This document shows, piece by piece, positions 51,488-63,420 of a DNA stretch of 64,000 nucleotides. The DNA is from Sycobia sp. Sy_11 (lineage: Eukaryota > Arthropoda > Insecta > Hymenoptera > Epichrysomallidae): positions 925,001-989,000 of the forward strand of contig JACCIC010000021.1 in NCBI GenBank assembly GCA_018907035.1. Reading direction: 5' to 3'. Below the pieces are notes generated by a model. The model was not told the DNA's origin, did no database searches, and saw nothing but the letters and a program-made list of their open reading frames with translations. Position 1 is the stretch's first letter. Each line of letters begins with the position of its first letter. Made by a program: the position numbers and the translations under genes.

Positions 51488-52045
51488 GCTCGAACTTTAT
51501 ACATCGACGTAAGAACTTTTCGTTCGTATTTACTTGCACATTTGCATGGGAGGGGAACGGTGGTGGGGGAGAACAATTTATTTCAGGAAACGTGCCACAG
51601 CCCCGCCAAAGGGCGGTGAGCGAGGCGAGCGAAAAAGTCCGTATTCCCCATCGAAACGTCATCTGGTCGCGGCGCTCTCTTGGCGACTCTCTCTCTCTCT
51701 CCAAGCCAGCATTCGCGTTCATTGTGTATAATAATGCCCGACGCCAGCCGAGAGCGCTCGGTCGTCCGTAGCCGATCGTATTGGACGGCTGAGAGGGGTT
51801 TGTTGGCAAAGGGGTGGATGTCGGGGGGGGGGGACGAGGTCGATGATTAAGCGAGGAAGTCGAAGCAGTGGCGCCTGTCTCGTCGACGGGCGCCCGAGCG
51901 CGACGATCGCGTCTTGCGAGATTCACCTCTCGCGTCTCGCCGCAGAAAGACCGCTGCCTGGACGTCTAAGTACACGTTCTAGGTCGACGAGGATGAGACT
52001 GGCTTTTCGGGACCGTTTAACTGTGACGCGGCACCTTTGACGTGT
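51240..52045. other. GC/CpG-rich patch
   Basis: CpG-rich on both sides of a (TA)n array (51443-51485). Carries a canonical G-quadruplex motif at 51265-51286 and a poly-G run at about 51823-51832. The 255-codon minus-strand frame at 51159-51926 reads through the TA array as Ile-Tyr repeats and is rejected as a gene. Confidence 0.5.
51443..51485. repeat. (TA)n microsatellite
   Basis: About 43 bp of uninterrupted TA. Confidence 0.97.
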
Positions 52046-53440
52046 CGAGAGAAAAAAACATTTCCAATCGCGTATAACTATTAGTATACTAGGCTAGTGA
52101 GCAAAAAACTTTCGGACCTGATGCGCGTCAAAAAGAATTTTTGGGTTATAGTTTTGTTGAATTGTTAGAGTAAAAGAATAACACTTCTGTCAAGGTAAAA
52201 ATTAAGTCTAGAAATAATTTTCAATATATTCAAAAATGATTATTTTTTGTTTTTCAGCGTAAAACTTCTTCCTCGTTTCCTGAAAACTCAGTAATCTCTT
52301 AATATTCATTTTTTCTTTTCTATATTTTTCTTATTTAAATTCAGTTTCATCAAATATTTACGTCGTAACTTAATTCATCATTTATTTGAAAAAACGTATT
52401 TAATAATATATTGCTTTAAATTATATAATCATTACTATATCAAATTTATATCTCATCTCTAACATGCGCAGAACTTATAAAAATACTCTCTCAATCGCCG
52501 TACTTGATTTCAGTTAAAATATCTTTAAAAGAAATATTACTCATTAAAAAATGTACTGTCGCATTAAGCTAAAGATATTAAGTTGATTAAATCTAAAGAT
52601 TCTGCTTTTTGAGATTCAATTGGAACGCTACGATAAATTAAAAAAATAAATAAAGCACGTAGACTTATATGTTATTCATATATGAATATAATTATAATAT
52701 TGGATATTAAGTCCCAAGCATGAAGATTAATGTATTAAAAGAAGATGAAAATGATACTGAATTTTATCGAAAAGATAAATTCTAAATCGATATTCGTTAC
52801 TCGATTATTAATACGCGTCGCACGAATGTCAATCGCCGAACGCAAAAGGAGCTTACGATCATGTTATTAATAATTTCAGCGTTCTTTTTCGATGCAGTAG
52901 TCGATGAAAAATTCAATTATTCACTGCTAATGCAAGAATTCTGTAGAAATCGTTCAATTTTATAAAGAAGAAATATTGAAAGAAAATGTGAAAGTGTTCC
53001 GAATTTCTACAAATGATATGATGAGAGAAAAAGATTGTTTCGTTATATTACATGCTGATATTTATTTTCAAATATATACTTCAATGCTGATAAATTCTAG
53101 TTACGCACTATACTTTTCAGTTTTTAAATTTATAACGAATGACGAACACGACATCACTATATTGAAAAATTCAGATTTATCTCCCGATATATTAAGCTGA
53201 TCATTATCCCCAGTAGAAAGAATACACAATCCGTTCTCGCGAAGCAATTATGTTGCACAATCAAGATTTCAATCGTGAATTTACACTTTACCAATCTTTG
53301 GTCGTTAAGTAAGGCCAACGCAGCCTAACTTGCAAGCGCGCCGCCCACGCGGCTCTCTTCATCCTGGCACGCCCGATAAACGTGCAATTACCGTTTTGCA
53401 GATTTCAAGATAAACTAGAAAGAGTCTTTTAGTGCATCTA
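52045..53440. other. AT-rich non-coding DNA
   Basis: Stop-dense, unusually free of microsatellites for this window. No gene recognised. Confidence 0.55.
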
Positions 53441-53815
53441 AGCGCTTGCGGGTGAGAGAGAAAGCGCGAAACAGGGACCGAGAGAGGGAGAGAGAGAGAG
53501 AGCGAGAGAGAGTGAGACGGAAAGCTGTTACCGGACAGCCAGCAGTAAACACCCACACCTCAGCCGCTCTACGCGGAAGGCGTATATATCGCGCGGGACA
53601 CCGGCCCTTAAATCGCGAATAATGCACTTCTGCCCGAATCCCTCCTTCCCTTCACCCCCTCAAACTCATGACCGTCCAGCCACCCGCGTTATTCCAAACA
53701 GCGATTATACAGAGATCGAGTTCGTGGATCGGGAACCGCATCGAGTTTCCGAGCGGTTTACCCCCTATCCACCCCCGCACCCTTTCCTCCAGCGGCTTTT
53801 ACAACCTACCCTATG

Positions 53816-53836
53816 TACACACACACACACACACAC

Positions 53837-53883
<47 letters not shown>
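53816..53883. repeat. Compound (CA)n-(TA)n microsatellite
   Basis: CA at 53816-53838, then TA at 53840-53883. Reverse-complement orientation of the (TA)n(TG)n arrays. Confidence 0.97.
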
Positions 53884-53885
<2 letters not shown>

Positions 53886-54520
53886 TTTCGATAACGATTG
53901 CCCAGCCGGTCGGCACGTACAATTAGCCGCCAAAATTTCAGCCCCGCCCTCGCCCCTTGCTGGCCGAGCAAGGGTGTCGCCTTCACCACTGCCCCCCCCC
54001 GCCCCTCCATTAACTCGATCTCTCACCGTTCTTGGGAGGGAACGCGAACGCGCGCACGCATGCGTAGCCCGTCGTCGCTTTATTGCCTCATTGTTTGCGC
54101 GGCACGGGCTCGGCCATTATTTTGTTTTATCGCGCGAGCGCGCGCGTCCTCCCGACCGGGCGAAACGGCCGGGCGGCCCGCGCGAGCGACGGCGTTAACG
54201 CGCCGCGAGGTCACGGCAGATGATTCGATTAGAGGCGATAAGCAACGTAAGAGCCAGCCAGCGCCGCTGGTCCCGGGGACGGGGGTCGTGGGCGCGGGAA
54301 AGGGGGGTGGGCGGGGTAGGTGGTGTCTGTCTTTTGCGCGCAAGGGAGATAGACAGAGGGCTAGGGGGGGAGAGAGGTTTGCGTGAACGACTGCTCCCGC
54401 TGCGGTCGCTGTATATACGTATACACTGTACGTTCACTGCGCACCGGGCTACCAAAGTGCCGATTAAAATTCATGCGCGCGGGTTAAAGCCAGACAAAGG
54501 GGGGGGGGAGGTAAGAGAAA

Positions 54521-54557
54521 GACAAAGAGCGAGAGAGAGAAAGAGAGAGAGAGAGAG
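54521..54557. repeat. Imperfect (GA)n run
   Basis: Purine-only GA dinucleotides apart from a GC joint, with one AAA interruption. Confidence 0.9.
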
Positions 54558-54735
54558 CAGTCCGGGATTCTCTTTCGCGATGCGGATTTCGCGCGACCGC
54601 GTGTGTGATCTACCTGCGCCTCATCACTTTCACGCGAGGAGGGCGGGTTTTATCGCGGGCTATTACGTCGGTGTTACGGGTAGGGGGTTAGGGCAATGGA
54701 AGAGAGGTCGATAATTATATGTATATGTGTATATA

Positions 54736-54738
<3 letters not shown>

Positions 54739-54821
<83 letters not shown>
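54739..54821. repeat. Compound (TA)n-(GT)n microsatellite
   Basis: TA at 54739-54776, directly followed by GT at 54777-54821. Confidence 0.97.
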
Positions 54822-54823
<2 letters not shown>

Positions 54824-55266
54824 TCTCGGAACAACTGCACGATGCCCGCCCCATTCCACGCCGCGCCTCGAGGTATATTAGCGTCGTATATTGGCGCCGG
54901 TACGCGGGCCCTCGCTTTCTGCTCTCGCTGTATGGCGTGACTCGGATCGGCATGTTTTTGCGAAGCCGTGATTTTCCAGCTGTTATTCTATGCGCGTACG
55001 TACGTATGTATACCTTATGTGCGAGGTTTTGGAAGAAAGGGGAAGAAGAGCGCCCCTGTTCCAGACACACGTGCCCGGCTTGTACGCTTCTTCCCAAGCG
55101 CGGTCTGAAGGCGACGGAGGGCCGGGGCGGAGGCTATTTCCCCGCGAGCCATTGTCCGATCCGCGCGCGTGTAGCACGCTCGGTCTAACGTCTCAAACCC
55201 TTGCTGTCGTTTTTGCGCCCTGCACGTGTACCGTGCTCTTCCTTTGCGTCGTTCGATTTTTCAATT

Positions 55267-55267
<1 letters not shown>

Positions 55268-55309
<42 letters not shown>
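55268..55309. repeat. (CT)n microsatellite
   Basis: About 42 bp of pure CT. Confidence 0.97.
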
Positions 55310-55314
<5 letters not shown>

Positions 55315-55494
55315 TCCCTCCTGTTCCTGCCGAAAGGAAAGTGGAATTGATTGTTCGTCAAGAAAAAACAGGAACCGCGTCTAAATCCTTTCAAGTGTTT
55401 TAAGGTGTTAGGCTCTTAATCTTCTCCCGCCTCCACTTCGTGTCATTCTTTATCATACACTGGCTTAAAAAGCCGCCATAAGTAAGTATTTTAT

Positions 55495-55580
55495 AAATAT
55501 ATATTTAAATTTTCATAATATAATATAAATGTATTTTAAATTTAAATTTATATAATATAAATGTATATTTAAATTTTCGA
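55495..55580. repeat. Imperfect AT-rich direct repeat
   Basis: The words TATAATATAAATGTAT and TATATTTAAATTTTC each occur twice within about 85 bp, in partly overlapping order. This suggests a small local duplication followed by drift. Confidence 0.6.
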
Positions 55581-55970
55581 TCTCGAATGATAGTTCAATA
55601 TCTATCGTGTATTATATTTAATACATTACTCACTATCATATTGACTGATGTATTTTCGAGTTATAAGGATGGTATTTTTATAATATATATTTTAATACAT
55701 AGTTTACATTATTTATATTAATTCTTAGTTTCAAATTGGATCTCATAATTATTGAACAAATTTGTATCGCAGATAAACCAGCATCTTCAATATATTATGA
55801 AGATATTCCAATAATAACTGCCAGTAGCTGCAATTTTTATGAGAAAATAATATATTTTCAGTGAATATGCATTCTTTAATTAAATAAGAAATAAAATTAA
55901 AATGTTATTGCTTTGTATATTTATTTAAATTATATGAAAACTTTGTCTTTTACAAATAAAGAAACTCGTA

Positions 55971-56038
<68 letters not shown>
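55971..56038. repeat. Compound (CT)n-(TA)n microsatellite
   Basis: TC/CT at 55971-55987, running directly into TA at 55987-56038. Confidence 0.97.
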
Positions 56039-56046
<8 letters not shown>

Positions 56047-56337
56047 ACCCACATTCACGGCCGTAGAGCTATTAAACTCCGCTGCGAAGCATAATTTTTC
56101 TTGGATCCACGCTACTGAGGCGACACACGCGCGTCTAATGGATATTTGAATCGCCATTTTGCGAATTTCATTTTAGAACAATAGGAGAGCTTTGGTTTGT
56201 ACTGCATTCTATTTTCAATTACTATAGAGCCATCACGTTTTTGGAAGTACAGCCTTCACGTATAGACTTACTGTGAAAGTATTACTTAAATCCTTGCCTG
56301 TATCATGGATGAAAGCACAGCTTTTTTGGTATATTTA

Positions 56338-56343
<6 letters not shown>

Positions 56344-56412
<69 letters not shown>
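56344..56412. repeat. Compound (CT)n-(TA)n microsatellite
   Basis: CT at 56344-56367, directly followed by TA at 56368-56412. Same order and strand as the array about 370 bp upstream, but with unrelated flanks. Confidence 0.97.
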
Positions 56413-56415
<3 letters not shown>

Positions 56416-57479
56416 ATTTGTTTGTAAGATTTTTATTTATTCTTATCATCCTTCGTTACCTGACTTTTTCTATTTATAACGCCTCTTTTGTTCCAGCTTT
56501 CCTTACGACTCGTGCGTCACGACACGTCCGCAATCGCCCGCGAAAGAATTGATAACGTTAATTTACTTATCAGATGTTTGAATATGAAATTTATTCCGTT
56601 GCAAATTTGTTTATATCGGTTCCTATATGTCATATTTATTCGGCTGCTAATCAATTTAAATTGAATGCAGATTTAAAAATAAAATTAATACTATATTGAC
56701 ATTACACGAGAGTAATAATATCATCAGTCTTTTCCCAATCGATTTCTCGAGATTAAAGTTGATATCGCTGCAGCTGTATCAATGTTTATCATATTATATT
56801 AATGAATTAGCTAATCAGGTGCAAGTGAATCGCAACATTAATTAATTATGTAGGATTTAATTTATATTTATTTTAAATCATTCAATAAATAGTGACGTTA
56901 TCATTATTAAAACATTTATCTCTGCGTCTGTCGATATTCGTATTTTCATATAAGCTTACTCTCTCTCTGTCTCTCTCTCTCTCTCAGTTATTTTGCCGTT
57001 ACTTATTAAGCATTTAAAATGAAAAAAATACTTTTAGAATATAAAAATTGACTAAATTATTAAAAAATCGTGCGATTATAAAATTGAATAAATTGATATT
57101 TACCGTTCAGTTGAATATATTATGACAATTTCTACGTATATGACCTACATTTGTAAAAAATTCAATCTGAGACATCTCGTCGAATCCTGCGTTTGAAAGT
57201 TTTGATTTATTTCAATCGATGAAATAAAATATATGGATCGAATCGGATACAAATGGAATCGACGAAATGACCGAATAAAAATTGCATAAGCTCAAGTAGA
57301 CAGGAAGGGAGCACACAACTATGAACTTTTACACTAAGTTCTGAAGTTCAAAAACTGCTTACTGTAAGATAAATCTTTGCACTACTGCCACCGCTATAGT
57401 ACTTTTATTCGTTCCTTTTAAGTAAGAAATCACTTGAACACGCCAACAATACAGTCTAAGAAATACAGGTAAAAAATTT

Positions 57480-57972
57480 CTTGCTTCTTCCGAGAATCGT
57501 GCACGAAAAGACGCTCGTCTTCGAGAACGGCGCGATTCTGAGACAACGCGCCAATTTACATACATACATACATACATGCAAAGCTCGGGCTCTCCGAGCG
57601 CGAATACAGTATGCGCGTATATAAATATTATCGGATTCATCGCCCACGGAACGCCAATTCTCGCTCGGGATCTCGCCTCGATCGGCTTTCGATTGGCCCG
57701 CCGCGCCCGTCTGCGCCCCCCCCCCCGTACGTCTAACGCCCGCGAGTATCGCGGCGACGTGCGAACAGCGCGTATCGTGCCAGCCGGGCTATGTGGAGGT
57801 AACGGCGGCGGGGGGGGTGGGGGAGAGAATCTGCACGTATTTTCGGAAAACGCAGAGGCGACACGAGCGGGAGGAGGAAATCTTTAGAAATTCCAAAAAT
57901 CCACGCACCGTAGACGAACTGTCGATCTTGACGGAATCTTTTCCGTTCTCGAAACACACAGACACATGTATG

Positions 57973-57975
<3 letters not shown>
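57480..57975. other. GC-rich patch with CATA repeat and G/C runs
   Basis: (CATA)n at about 57559-57577, a poly-C run at 57716-57726, and G-runs at 57810-57823. No gene recognised. Confidence 0.5.

Positions 57976-57976
<1 letters not shown>

Positions 57977-58028
<52 letters not shown>
57977..58028. repeat. (TA)n microsatellite
   Basis: About 52 bp of uninterrupted TA, preceded by TGTATGTATG. Confidence 0.97.
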
Positions 58029-58029
<1 letters not shown>

Positions 58030-58035
<6 letters not shown>

Positions 58036-59440
58036 CTATCGAAAAATTCGCCTCCGCCTCCTCGTCATCCTCCTGCTCCTCCCTCCACCTCGTCAGGGTT
58101 TAGCGTTCCCACGCTATCAGCGAGGGCAACACTGACGCGCGCGTTTGATAAACGAGAGATGCATAAAATGTGCGTCAATTTTTTTTTCTCTTCATTTTTT
58201 CGGTTTGTTTGTCCATGCATACGCGCGCTTCCTCCCACGGATAGTTTATACACGGGTAAGGGGCGGAGGGGGTGGGGGGAGGCGCTGATACATAACGCGA
58301 GAGGTCATGTATACTCGCGCCATATCATTAATATAAAGTCAAATTTCTCTTTCTTCTCTTGTTTCCGCGGCCCGGGCTATCATAAAGGTTGGTGAATGAA
58401 ATCGAGAGAGTAGGAGGGGGGTTGGGAGAGAGAAAGAGATAAAGAGTAATGAAATACCATGGCAGGATGGTTATTTGTTTGTTTTATCGATGCATATACG
58501 ACTGATCGAAATTTCAGCGTTATTTGTTTCCATACAAATTAATCGTTCGCGCCGCCTTTATAATAACTGAAAATCCCGGTTCTGAATAAAATATGAGAGA
58601 GATAAAACCCAAAGTATCGATTTTTTTTTACATAACGCACGTTTCGTCTAAATTGAAACGTATATAAATAGGTATATAATGTGTATTGAAAAACGCATAT
58701 ACCGCTGGCATTCAATTGGGTAACAAAATTAAAGCTTGCTGCAAATGTTCCCCATATAAATAAATGTTCTTCAATATGTTTTTCTCCAGATTCATGAAAA
58801 TCGGGAATTGGAATGATAATAAGCGTATGTATTTATGTAAAGCTTCTTTCAATGTAGAGAGCAACAGGTGGTACATGTGAAAGGATCTACGGCTACAACT
58901 TATGTATTACATGGCAATTGTGGGTCACCATTAGAAAATTAGGTATTTTAAGCTCTTTTTACATATATTGAATAACATAATATATATGCTATTGTTACGC
59001 TCTTCTTTTTATTTCAGCTGTTTAGATAAAATTATTTTTAATCTCTGCTCGAATTAATTCATCATTTTATTTATTTATATTTTCATGCCGCCCATTGTTA
59101 ACATATTTTTTTCAATACCTAAAACAACTCTGAATGCCGTATAAATAATTGAGTTATGAACATTCAGGTACAATAAACGCTGTTTTATAAAGTGCATTCA
59201 ATTATTTATTAGCAAAAATAAAAAAAAGAACAAGCAAATTGGAAGCGTCAACAAATTTCACTGATTTATTATAATTCAAGTTAATCGGGGCTTTAACATT
59301 GATTCGCGAAAATTACAACTTCCAGCATCGTAGCAGGTTCGGTATTCGTATAATAATAATAATAACAACAACAATAATAATAATATGACCAAATATGACA
59401 TCGCGCCATAGTCATAAAACGACAACATTCTATCTATCTC
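58030..59440. other. GC-rich to AT-rich non-coding DNA
   Basis: GC-rich with a four-G-tract motif at 58254-58279, then AT-rich from about 58440. Mixed AAT/AAC triplets at about 59350-59385. No gene recognised. Confidence 0.5.
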
Positions 59441-59501
59441 TCTCTCTCTCTCTCTCACTCATGCTCTGACCGTTTTATCCCCTTCTCCTTTACGGTCTCT
59501 C

Positions 59502-59582
<81 letters not shown>

Positions 59583-59604
59583 GTCTCTCTGCCTATCTAT
59601 CTAT
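59440..59604. repeat. (CT)n microsatellite complex
   Basis: Imperfect CT at 59440-59458, a gap, then CT from 59496. The pure core is 59505-59574 (about 70 bp), followed by CTGTCTCTCTG interruptions and CTAT words to 59604. Confidence 0.97.
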
Positions 59605-59981
59605 CCCTCTTCCTTTCGCATCCGGTATATATAGACGAACCGCACCGCAGGAGTATCATCTAAAAAGCAAACTATATATACATATACATACGCGGTCCGG
59701 GGAGGGGGAAGAAGAGGCGATGGGATGGCGGCGTATACAGCCGGGAAGAATCGTGGGTTTCAGGATGAAGAGGAGAAGTTAGGGTGGGTTGTATATCTTA
59801 CGGAGTGGCTCAGATAAGACCGACGCGCGGAGGACGAGAGAGGGGAAGTGGAGTTGATTCGGAAGGTCGTCAAGCTATCGTGTGGGTGTACTCAGGCAGC
59901 GGCCGACGACAACGACGACGACGAGGACGCCTAACATAATGACAAGGGCATCGCGGAAGGGAAAGGCTTCAGTCTTCGATC

Positions 59982-59983
<2 letters not shown>

Positions 59984-60012
<29 letters not shown>
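59984..60012. repeat. (CT)n microsatellite
   Basis: 29 bp of pure CT. Confidence 0.96.
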
Positions 60013-60017
<5 letters not shown>

Positions 60018-60082
60018 GCTCTATTTCTCTGTCGGTCTCCGGCCGTATCGCCGAAATGCCTTCCTTCCACTCCTGCTATATA

Positions 60083-60087
<5 letters not shown>

Positions 60088-60125
<38 letters not shown>
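60088..60125. repeat. (CT)n microsatellite
   Basis: About 38 bp of pure CT. Confidence 0.97.
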
Positions 60126-60128
<3 letters not shown>

Positions 60129-60539
60129 CGCCATAGCCACGTCGGAGCATTGAAAGTCTTTGCGCAGCCTCTCGACACATTACCCCCTCCCCCGGGCTCT
60201 TTCCCCGCCACTCCGGCTCGCCTTGCCGAGCAATATCGATGGCCCGGCGGGTTGGGGCATGGGGGGGGGAGAGTCGAGGAGGAGCAAGAGATTGATCTAT
60301 CCTTTTGTTCCTGATTAGAGCTTTTATTGGGCCACTACATGTTTCTTCGCTAAGAACTCTCGTGTATAGAGAAAAGGGGAGAAAAGAAGGCGAGCCGAGT
60401 GCACGGGACGAGAGGGGGAGCAAGAGGTGAGGGGCTGAAAAGCCGCCCTCGATGGTAAAATAATGGATCGACTTTTATCGCGAGAACGATGCGATAATCG
60501 AATCATTTCTGCGCACCGAGCTACATTCAACTGGCATTG

Positions 60540-61658
60540 ATTCGTAACTGTCCTCTTTTCTATTCTAGAAAATACGTTTCTTTGTATTTTTTATTTTGTA
60601 TTAATCTATACATTTGTTATGCTCTCAAGTGGCCTTTGACATCATACCCTAATAATTAGCTACAAATCTATATACTTAGTTATAATACTTAGTTCAGAAT
60701 AAAATCAAACGGATACGTATACTTTTTCTTACAAATATTCTCTAACAAAAGAATGCTTACATTTTCTTGCTTAGATTACTAAATTAATAAGGCTTTCCCT
60801 AAAGTTAAGTTTAATTTTAAATTTACATCAAAAGGCTTTTATTTTAAATCCTGAAACTCAGCTCCCTTACACTCCTGAGGGAATACGGAATAACCCGATT
60901 TCCCGTTGCCATTTCTGGAAGGCGAATTAGCCTGCTCTTAGTTCTTTTTTTTGTTTTAACCGAGATTCACTTTTTTCAACAAGATTATAATACATTTTTG
61001 CAATGTAAATTTTCTATCTTCTCCTTCGCGCGTTGCACTGCGTCATTCATGATAATGCTCTGTATTACTTTTAATATTCAGCAAATCAGATTTAGTATTT
61101 GCTTACGTTAACTAACTGGCATTAATAAATAGAACAACTAAAATTGTGTTCTATTGTACGAGGCTGAGGAATATATATAGAGCAGCATCAACTAGACGTC
61201 ATTCTTGCAGGAAAAAGTTTCAACTCCGTATCCGTTTAAGTAATCTAAAATTAAAGTTAATTAAGGAAAATAGGTTGAGATTTTCTAGAAATGGAATGCT
61301 ATCATCAATCCTAAACTTAATCAGTAGAAGCGCCATTCTGTAATCTGGCATAATAAAACTGCATGCTTAAAATTAAATAAAGCATAATTACATTTTTCTT
61401 AAGAAAAATTGTGCAATTTCTACTAACGGCCATTTGTAAGAGTGAAACAAAACGTTTTCATTCTTGACATAGCTGCATATTAATCATCTTTTGTCCAATA
61501 GTGCAAAACGATATTTTCGATTATGATTTTCTAGAATTGACTTTGAATTCGTTCTACATTTTATTGCATGTTTTACGAGCTGTACTTTTTAATCAGTAAA
61601 TATACACAGTGTATACATAGATATATACATGTATACATACAGATATAAATATATATAA

Positions 61659-61671
<13 letters not shown>
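60540..61671. other. AT-rich non-coding DNA
   Basis: Stop-dense; short frame at 61146-61343 has no recognised family. No RNA gene seen. Confidence 0.5.

Positions 61672-61709
<38 letters not shown>
61672..61709. repeat. (TA)n microsatellite
   Basis: 38 bp of uninterrupted TA, preceded by imperfect TACATGTATACATACAGATA words from about 61600. Confidence 0.97.
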
Positions 61710-61710
<1 letters not shown>

Positions 61711-61926
61711 GTAATTAAATATGTACAACACAGAAAGTCGAAGTCAATGAGACAACCTCAGTGTACGAACTTCTGCAATGTACTAATAATATTCAGGACA
61801 ATCCCTCATGAAAAACTCAAGCACGCACAAACTTTTCCTTGACGTGCGCATATTTATAAAAACACCGTGGTCATAAAACAATATAGTTCTCTGGTATCCA
61901 GATCCACCGCACAGACTGTGCACGCT

Positions 61927-61970
61927 TTCGTTCGAACGAATATTGTGTATTATATATATACACACAATAT
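61927..61970. repeat. Adjacent palindrome and inverted repeat
   Basis: TTCGTTCGAACGAA (61927-61940) is a perfect 14-bp palindrome. The arms ATATTGTGT (61940-61948) and ACACAATAT (61962-61970) form an inverted repeat around a TA-rich spacer, sharing one base with the palindrome. Confidence 0.88.
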
Positions 61971-62198
61971 CTACACATGGGCGCTGCACGATCGCGCGCT
62001 CAACCTCCGGGGATAGTAGGATGGCCGTATGTGTTCTTATCAGAATTCAATACAGCTGGGTACATATAGGAATTCCATTTTTAGGGATATGAGCGTGGCG
62101 AACGGCTCGGGCGAACTCTCGCCACGCCGTCGCAATGCGACACCATCTTTCACTTCTATATATCTTTATATAAAATCGGTCCTTGCCCTATCCCCCGC

Positions 62199-62203
<5 letters not shown>

Positions 62204-62234
<31 letters not shown>
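62204..62234. repeat. (CT)n microsatellite
   Basis: 31 bp of pure CT. Confidence 0.96.
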
Positions 62235-62241
<7 letters not shown>

Positions 62242-62380
62242 ACGATCCTCTGTCCCTGTTATAGATCGAATTGCTCGGAATGTCCACTTTTATACTTTTT
62301 GTGTCCTTGTGATTGTAGCTCTATATATGTGCATAGGTACGCCACATTGGGTGACACTGAATTTTTCTCGCGATATTTAT

Positions 62381-62412
62381 ATCTATCTATCTATCTATAT
62401 ATATATATATAT
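62381..62412. repeat. (TATC)n-(TA)n compound repeat
   Basis: About four TATC units followed by about eight TA units. Confidence 0.93.
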
Positions 62413-62499
62413 TCTTGTGTACCTTTTCCAGTGCGAGACGATCTTTGGATCACGGGTTAGCCCCCTTACAGACGCGCTGTCGAGCAAGAATGAATTTTT

Positions 62500-63420
62500 T
62501 TAATTGAAAATCCCCACTCCCATCCAGTTGAAGGTTTTTTCTTCTTGCGGATGAGAGTGTGAGTGTGTGTATGGGAGAAAAAGACAGAGGGAGCGAGGGA
62601 GAGGAAGAGAGAGAAAAAAGACAGATAGATATTTATTAGAGAGCGAGTGAAAGTAGAAAGAAGAGTAAAAAAGAGTAGAAAGAGAGAAAATGTTAAAGCG
62701 CGGTATAAAAGCGTACGAGTGGAAGCGAGAGCCTGGACTGTGGGGGGGGGGGCGGTGATGTAGGATGAGGGCTGGAGGGATGAGCAACGCTACTATCAGC
62801 TTCGGTATGTACTCTACAAAATTGAATACTCCCCCCCCCCAACGAGCGTTGATTGAACCTTTTATTTTGTACAGAAGTGCGAAAGGTATAGGAGGATGTT
62901 TGAACGAGGAATTTCCTTCGTTTTCATTCTTTTTTACTTTCTTTTTTGATAAACTTTTTTTATTGTTGCTTGTGGATTTTTTATTTTAATCGAGCGGCCC
63001 GTTACACTTCCGCGGCAGAAAAATTCGATATTGCCCGCGCCGACAGAGCGGAGAGAAGGTTTCAGAAGCATCTGTGCATGCGATGAGAAATTTACCCTCC
63101 GCCCCTCCCTCCCCTCCCCCCTCCGCGCCATCCACATCCCCTTTTTATCACTTTTAATTCGAACGGTTTGCACTACTTGTCCGACCTCCCTTCCTTCTTT
63201 GTTCGAGCGGCCGTGGCCGCCTCCGGCGCCGCGCTTCCCATACAACAAACGTCTGGCTTTCCTTTATCGTCGGATTTCAAGTTTATGTAGATTTGGGATT
63301 GGTGGAAGAACCGAGAAATTTTGATCATTCCTTCGACTGTAAGAACGGTGCGTGAAATTTAATTAAAAAGTCAAAAAAAAACAAAAAACGAAAGGATAGA
63401 GGTCAGGTTTTTATCTTTTT
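62500..63420. other. Purine-skewed then C-rich non-coding DNA
   Basis: The plus strand is almost purine-only at about 62573-62625 and 62640-62695. A 10-G run lies at 62742-62751 and a 10-C run at 62830-62839. C-rich tract at 63095-63121 (G-quadruplex type on the minus strand). No gene recognised. Confidence 0.5.

Larger units (their letters stand above)
53890..55240. other. GC/CpG-rich patch with G-tract cluster
   Basis: The largest CpG-rich patch of the window. Contains seven closely spaced G-tracts at 54275-54316, a poly-G run at 54499-54508, a GA array at about 54521-54557 and a compound TA-GT array at 54739-54821. Long frames on both strands overlap, and none carries a recognisable domain. 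Confidence 0.5.
55400..57480. other. AT-rich non-coding DNA
   Basis: Includes an imperfect direct repeat of an AT-rich motif (55495-55580), two compound CT-TA arrays and a short (CT)n at about 56960-56987. No gene recognised. Confidence 0.5.
59620..60540. other. GC-rich patch with two CT arrays
   Basis: Purine-rich plus strand at 59700-59860, CT arrays at 59984-60012 and 60088-60125, and a 9-G run at 60261-60269. Opposed low-complexity frames only. Confidence 0.5.

Noticed and set aside
51159..51926. 255-codon minus-strand open frame
   Set aside because: It reads through the TA microsatellite as Ile-Tyr repeats and the rest is GC-rich low-complexity; no domain and overlapping frames on the other strand.
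53668..54198. 176-codon frame with Thr-His and Ile-Tyr runs
   Set aside because: Translation of the compound CA-TA microsatellite and GC-rich DNA around it.
57793..58395. 200-codon plus-strand open frame
   Set aside because: Crosses the 57977-58028 TA array as Ile-Tyr repeats, with unrelated GC-rich flanks.
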